A stretch of DNA of 11,172 bases from Euperipatoides rowelli. Its lineage: Eukaryota > Onychophora > Udeonychophora > Euonychophora > Peripatopsidae. Shown one piece after another: positions 7,000-11,172 of this stretch. A program made the position numbers and the translations under genes. The notes under the pieces were generated by a model. The model made no database searches. It worked only from the letters and a program-made list of their open reading frames with translations, and was not told where the DNA came from. How positions within the stretch are numbered: position 1 is the stretch's first letter; each line of letters begins with the position of its first letter. The stretch is from assembly GCA_003024985.2 (NCBI GenBank), contig PXIH01S0002290.1, one strand, 5' to 3'.

Positions 7000-7222
7000 T
7001 GTCCGCTAGGGCGCCTATGGCAACCATTGTTATTTCTCAGCAGCAGTTTCAGTTATATCTTTTTATTGTTTGTTTTTCTTTACTAAGATATTGTAAATAG
7101 TTTTTACTAATCAAAATCTTTATTTTATTTGATGTAAATGGAGGCCACATCCTTTGTGGGCTAGGCCGTCATGTGTAATTACAGTACAATGTTTTTGATG
7201 AATAAACACATAATAATAATAC
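7000..7222 (+). mobile_element. Possible retroelement 3' tail
   Basis: A locally GC-richer segment (GTCCGCTAGGGCGCC near 6999-7013, then GGCCACATCC and GTGGGCTAGGCCGTC near 7142-7170) leads into AATAAA at 7201-7206 and then an ATAATAATAAT run. A GC-richer body, poly(A)-type signal and short AT microsatellite resemble the 3' end of a LINE or SINE. No reverse transcriptase sequence is seen and no target duplication was found, so this is tentative. Confidence 0.25.
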
Positions 7223-7939
7223 TGAATATGAATTTTTAAAATAATGACTTAGAAAATTTAACATATTGACACCCTAACATGAATCTGAAGACAAGATGCA
7301 GGGAACCAGCCACCCAGCAGCTGTTTAATTGATGTGAGTTGGTAATTTGGGGAGTCAGAGTTGGGAAATTTCTTAATTTCAATCCCCAGCTCCTGGCAAT
7401 AAAATGATCTAGCTACATTCCTGGATGAGATTCAATGGTAGACTATATTACTGCTGTGATATAAGATCAGGAAAAATACTATGATCTGTCTAACACTATT
7501 ATAATATAAATTGTAAAATGTTCAAATTGGCCAAAGTGGTGGGAACAAAATATTCAAGACAAGTGTAAGTTTAGTAAATATAAATATACAGTAAGTAGAA
7601 TAAATTGCTAAATAAATAAATATCTAGTTATAAGCAACATAGTTAAAAAATGATTTAACTTGGAGCTTTAGGCTCTATTAACACCTGCAGGTACTTCTAT
7701 CCTTTTAAAAGAATACATGTGTATTGGAGGGTGACTGAAGCATACAGCCTAACAAGTTTGTTTTTCTACTCGTACTTGTAGCTTCCTTGTGTATAATCAT
7801 TACACCTCTTCCTGCATATTGATATACTATATAAAAGGGGTGTATATTATAAAGGGTTATTTATTATTGTATATATTTTACTTAGGAAAATGATAATTCG
7901 TTTTAAAGATAATAAATGGAGACTAGCTCTAATGAGATT

Positions 7940-8018
7940 ATGGAAGATTTCTCTTCCATGCTCACAGAGATACGTCATAGTGTGACGTGTCATCCACCTT
8001 TAAAAATGGAGGACACGT
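7940..8018. repeat. Three adjacent inverted repeats, one CRE-like
   Basis: First, ATGGAAGA (7940-7947) and TCTTCCAT (7952-7959) form a perfect 8-bp stem. Second, ACGTCA (7972-7977) and TGACGT (7983-7988) form two CRE half-sites in inverted arrangement. Third, ACGTGTCATCCA (7985-7996) and TGGAGGACACGT (8007-8018) pair at 11 of 12 around a 10-nt loop, sharing bases with the second. A TATATAAAAGGGG box-like sequence lies about 100 bp to the left, near 7828-7840. No transcript can be tied to it. Confidence 0.7.
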
Positions 8019-8250
8019 TTTAAAAATAAGCTCATGACAGGTACACTTTATAATTGTTTTTGCATATTATTAAGTGTAAATTTACTGAAAAAAAAAAGGT
8101 TAGATATTTTTATTAATACAAATACTAAAATAATTTACAATAAACTTTTTTTTTTAAGTGATACACTTTAATGAAATTGCTGTAATTATGATTTTTTATC
8201 TTAATGAAAATTGCATTGTTTTTTTTTATCTTAGCTGAGTTTACTGTAGC

Positions 8251-8276
8251 ATTTATTTATTTATTTATTTATTTAT
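8251..8276. repeat. (ATTT)n microsatellite
   Basis: There are six uninterrupted ATTT units and a partial seventh. Confidence 0.95.
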
Positions 8277-8559
8277 AAGGCATGATTAAGTCTTCTAAAG
8301 ACTTCTACATAAATTTTAATAGACTTTTATTTGGCTACTGTACAGTACTGCATGTATAGTACATACAACATCTGTAATATTACATAGTAGTAGGTTATTA
8401 AATGCTAATAGCAGTTATTGTTTAAAATTTATTTTCTATTCTGAATCTTTAAAATATTAAGGAATACATTGTATAAGACTTGGGCTTTAAAAACAAACAT
8501 TTAGACATTTTATTTTCATTGTCAGGAACCGAACTTCTTTAACATAAACAGTGCAAGTC

Positions 8560-8622
8560 TATTTTTCTATTTACAAACATTCAAGTTATGAACACATTGT
8601 GTTCATAACTAGATGACTGCCT
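8560..8622. mobile_element. Possible Tigger/pogo-like transposon end with a 27-bp near-perfect palindrome
   Basis: AGTTATGAACACA (8584-8596) and TGTGTTCATAACT (8598-8610) are perfect 13-bp inverted arms around one base. They are followed by AGATGACTGCCTGTA. Read on the minus strand, this gives TACAGGCAGTC..AGTTATGAACA, like the CAGGCAGTCC..GTTACGAACA terminus of TA-inserting Tigger/pogo-type elements. No matching second end is present, so it is a fragment. The palindrome is certain; the family is inferred. Confidence 0.4.
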
Positions 8623-8751
8623 GTACTATACAGTATATCCACATATTGAATCATTGACATATCAATATTTCCTGGAAATTTATTTTTACTTACAAAATTT
8701 CACTGGGGTTATGAACTAGTAGAAAGAAAATGTTAAATATTGAACATCTGC

Positions 8752-8865
8752 CAGGGTTGGGCAGTTTTGAAAATACATGTAGCCTACTGTATTTCAAATA
8801 CATAACCAAAATACGTTTGAATTTGGTATTATACTGTAAATACTTTTAGTAACCCTCTACTGGAA
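8752..8865. mobile_element. hAT-type transposon end (truncated)
   Basis: CAGGGTTGGGCAGTTTTGAA starts at 8752 and is followed by repeated, partly inverted AAATACATGTA, GTATTTCAAATACAT and AAAATACG motifs. This layout is typical of hAT families with CAGGGTTGG(G/A)CAG ends. The reverse-complement end CCCAACCCTG is not found downstream, so only one side is preserved. The boundary at 8865 is arbitrary. Confidence 0.5.
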
Positions 8866-9045
8866 GAATTAATTTCTAAATAATAAAAAAATCATAACAC
8901 TGAAAACTGGTATTTTAATCAAGTGTTTATTAACTTTCAGTAAGAAAAAAATTAAAACTTTTAGTAATTAGGATTTTCTGGGTTTGTGTCCAGATGGGAA
9001 CAAAATGATACATCTTTTTTTTTTTGTATTAAAATGAGAGCATTG
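8866..9045. other. Flank 3' of the piggyBac relic
   Basis: AT-rich sequence lies between the hAT end and the piggyBac stop codon and is probably transposon 3' UTR. I could not identify a convincing TTAA plus CCC-type piggyBac terminus. Confidence 0.35.
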
Positions 9046-9165
9046 TCAAACTACATGAAATAATTTAAAAGAATTATTTTTATCATTTAAACAAAGGTGA
9101 ATGTCACACTTCTTACATTTAATTCTCGATTTTCCTTTACAATTTGGGACTTTGCATATCCCTCT
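9046..9165 (-). pseudogene. C-terminal cysteine-rich zinc-ribbon-like tail of the piggyBac relic
   Basis: After the frameshift near 9170 the frame reads GICKVPNCKGKSRIKCKKC, then DIHLC, before TGA at 9046-9048. The spacing C-x4-C-x7-C-x2-C-x4-C matches the C-terminal cysteine-rich domain of piggyBac transposases, which binds zinc and transposon end DNA. The cysteines are intact although the upstream frame is broken. Confidence 0.8.
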
Positions 9166-10719
9166 AATGTACGTTGGTATAGGCTCAATGTCCTGTATTG
9201 TCCATTCTCAGATCTTGGGGTGGAATTGGTTTTGTTGGTCCCCGGTGCTTTTTTATTTCATACTGACCTTTAAGCTCATTGCTTGGTCTTCCTCTTTTTT
9301 TAATCAATGTAGCTCCTGATAAACAAAGGGATGTTGCTAAATTTATTTTGAAGGCTGCCAATTTCTTTATTGTAGAGGCACTTACAACTGTCGGGAAATT
9401 CTCCTGTGACGAAGCCATGCATTGATTAGAACAAAATCTATTAGGTGGTAAAATATCTTCATATACCATTTCTTTGAACGAAGACGGCACCTATATAGTC
9501 CAAGCAAAGAGTCTAACCTATCAACTCCAAACATGTACTTCTTGCAAATTAGAATTATTGCTGGAAATTTGATTTCAATATAGGCCTTTTCAGTTCTTGA
9601 CCATCTTTTTGCAGTGGTTTCTGGTTGTGACTCAACAAATGTAGACAACAATTTGACACATTTTTTGTCAAGCCATCTTATTACAACAATGAAAACACCA
9701 ACAGTAGCAATTTTATCTTTATAGGCACCCTTTCAAACTTCATTTCCTTTTCTGTTGGCAAATCACAATTATAAAGTCTATTATGGCGAACAGTCCCAAC
9801 TGTTTTAATACCTTGTTTTTTTTTAAATTCACAATCAATTGCAAGCTTGTAAACAAGTTATCATGATATATTTTATAATTTTTCTGCCTTGGAATTAGAT
9901 GTGCCTAACGAATTACAACATTACCAGCAACCCCACATTCATTTTCTCCTACTTCTAGAACATTATCACCAATTCATGTATACATTTCAAAATTGTATGC
10001 AAAACCATTAATACCTGAAAGTACATAAACTTTACAACCCCATTTATGAGGTTTTTGAGGATTGTATTGTTTCATGCCACTCCTACCNTTGAAAGGAATA
10101 ATCTGTTCATCTATACACAAATGTTCTTCTAATGGGATTTTCTGGCATTGAGATTTAATTGCATTTATAAATGGTCTAATTTTAAAAAGTTTATCATCAC
10201 ATTTCAGAGTTAAAATGCAAAAACTCCTTGATTTCTTCTAATCTATTTACACTCATGAGGTTAGCGTTGTGGTCTATTCTTGTTTCTGTACTCCAATAAT
10301 CCCTAATGGCTGATAGATGTGTGACGGACATTCAAAGAATAATTACCAGAAATTTCCTGAGTTTAATAATTGTAAGGTTTGCAGGATGCTCTGGTCGAGT
10401 TAGAGTTGAGTAGGCATTACTTTCATCTTTAACTTTAACCAAATATTCATTGGTCAAAAAATAATTGAATAGTTATAGTGGTGAATCCAATGCTAGAATA
10501 TCAGGAGGTAATTTTTAATCTCCAGTGAATGTCAAACTATATAAACGATTAGCAAATTGATCCGATTTTCATACTGCTTCTCTAGCTAAGGTGTTCAATG
10601 ACATTGGTTCTTGTTGTAGTAATTTGGTGGGATGATGAATCACTTGGTTATCATTAATATTTGGATCTGAATAATATTCATCACCTTTAGAATCTGAAGC
10701 ACTCTGTGATTCATTACTA

Positions 10720-10985
10720 CTATTCCAGGAACATAGGATCAATATTTTCTTCACAATATTCATTGGTAGCAATACTATCATTAGATAAATCATCTTCAAC
10801 TTCAGAATGACTAGATGATTCATCATTACTTCCAGGAACAAAGTCAGGATCATCACTTTCATAAAAATAATTATCATCATTGTCCGAGTTTGATGAGTCA
10901 TTATCAAGTTCATGGTTCACCAGGCTAGGGTTATTATCAGCACTGTCTGTATCTGATCCACCATCTTCACTATTTACTGGGAAAA
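10720..10985 (-). pseudogene. Acidic N-terminal region of the piggyBac relic
   Basis: The frame reads ADFFPVNSEDGGSDTDSADN, then NPSLVNHELDNDSSNSDNDD, then more Asp/Glu/Ser-rich sequence (including ESDDPDFVPGS) up to a stop at 10720. Low-complexity acidic N-termini ahead of the DDE domain are usual in PGBD proteins. Upstream of a frameshift near 10995 a further piece, YSTIDVRSFYGKKPSHSAN, is in frame to the acceptor-like site near 11096. The internal ATG at 10918-10920 is therefore probably not the true start. Confidence 0.7.
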
Positions 10986-11135
10986 AATCAGCAGCTTATT
11001 TCTTCAGAAATATCTTGGATTACTTGTTTATTAGCAGAATGGCTAGGTTTCTTACCATAAAATGATCTTACATCTATTGTTGAATAATTTATTGTCTAAA
11101 AAAAAATGAAAAAATAGCATTTTGTGTATCAAGTG

Positions 11136-11172
11136 GTAGTAATAATAATAATAATAATTAGTAGTAGTAGTA
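11136..11172. repeat. (TAG)n/(TAA)n trinucleotide repeat at the right edge
   Basis: Mixed GTAGTAATAATAATAATAAT and TTAGTAGTAGTAGTA units run off the window edge. Confidence 0.9.

Larger units (their letters stand above)
6490..8751. other. Long upstream intron of the O-methyltransferase gene; no exon found
   Basis: I looked here on the minus strand for the missing SAM-binding exons and saw none. The stretch holds a 20-bp palindrome at 6933-6952, a possible retroelement tail ending near 7220, a set of hairpins at 7940-8018, an (ATTT)n microsatellite and a Tigger-like fragment. The plus open frame 6744-7100 has no recognisable domain and crosses the 6933 palindrome, so I do not call it. Confidence 0.45.
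9046..11096 (-). pseudogene. piggyBac transposase (PGBD-like, DDE_Tnp_1_7), disrupted
   Basis: Translated piecewise on the minus strand, conserved piggyBac blocks appear in correct order. They are an acidic N-terminal region (10720-10985), AIRDYWSTETRID then LMSVNRLEEIKEFLHF (about 10220-10310), CIDEQIIPF..GRSGMKQYNP (about 10050-10115), KWGCKVYVLSGINGFAY, YHDNLFTSL (about 9845-9870), GTVRHNRLYNCDLPTEKEM, KLLSTFVESQPETTAKRW, FGVDRLDSLLGLYR..LRSKKWY (about 9460-9530), KRGRPSNE, and a cysteine-rich tail (9091-9156). The three catalytic Asp codons of the family triad remain at 10109-10111, 9860-9862 and 9520-9522.

The frame is broken by stops at 10569, 10515, 10473, 10332, 9974, 9905 and 9185 (plus-strand low coordinate). 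Frameshifts fall near 10995, 10730, 10200, 9825, 9725, 9390 and 9170. The last stop replaces a Trp after DNTGH. It lies in the presumed upstream intron of the O-methyltransferase gene, same strand. It is dead but recognisable over its full length. A 5' boundary at an acceptor-like TTTTTTAG near 11096 is possible; no start codon is certain. Confidence 0.9.

Noticed and set aside
6744-7100. 118-codon plus-strand open frame, the longest in the window
   Set aside because: Low-complexity, Tyr/Ile-rich where it crosses the TATACAGTAT palindrome, with no domain or splice support.
7683-7692. ACCTGCAGGT palindrome
   Set aside because: A 10-bp palindrome is unremarkable by chance and has no linked structure.
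8752-8865. Reading ...AACCCTCTACTG near 8850-8863 as the second end of a 114-bp hAT element
   Set aside because: The match to CCCAACCCTG is poor and the flanking 8-mers do not match.
9101-9319. 72-codon plus-strand open frame
   Set aside because: It is the antisense shadow of the piggyBac C-terminal region.
1-11172. Prokaryotic defence, CRISPR or phage system
   Set aside because: The window has spliced eukaryotic exons and eukaryotic transposons; no arrays, operons or bacterial gene signals are present.

Overview
The window looks like nuclear DNA from an animal. It is strongly AT-rich, its few coding pieces are short exons bounded by GT/AG splice signals, and the rest is intron or intergenic sequence full of decayed cut-and-paste DNA transposons (several hAT families and one piggyBac). 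Nothing prokaryotic is visible: no operons, no Shine-Dalgarno-led ORFs, no CRISPR array. The mix of transposons and the form of the O-methyltransferase exons suggest an invertebrate, perhaps an arthropod or crustacean. That placement is weak inference.

Layout, left to right. At 1-162 is one end of a hAT element rich in GGAACTAGTTCC palindromes; the rest lies off-window. At 521-1004 is a complete 484-bp non-autonomous hAT element with perfect 12-bp inverted ends and a perfect 8-bp target duplication. From 1013 to 2729 I see no exon. At 2730-2900 (+) is the last coding exon of an unidentified gene, with a poly(A) signal at 3007. At 3112-3733 a second hAT deletion derivative carries an antisense, frameshifted relic of the transposase C-terminus. 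A perfect 15-bp-stem hairpin resembling two hAT ends head to head sits at 3954-3989.

The minus strand from about 4136 to at least 6489 holds the last two coding exons of a cation-dependent, caffeoyl-CoA/COMTD1-type SAM O-methyltransferase (6356-6489, then 4595-4747). It converges tail to tail with the gene at 2730. The 1.6-kb intron between its exons holds a complete hAT element (4887-5267), a 26-bp perfect palindrome and a diverged tandem repeat of about 195 bp. The next upstream intron has no visible end and appears to run to the right edge. It holds short palindromes, a possible retroelement tail, a Tigger-like remnant, a hAT end at 8752, and a broken piggyBac transposase gene at about 9046-11096 (-).

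The piggyBac copy keeps codons for all three catalytic aspartates and a C-terminal cysteine-rich tail, but multiple stops and frameshifts make it a pseudogene. The two host genes show no functional link beyond adjacency. I found no evidence of an undescribed multi-gene system; the interest lies in the layered transposon remains and a few strong palindromes.
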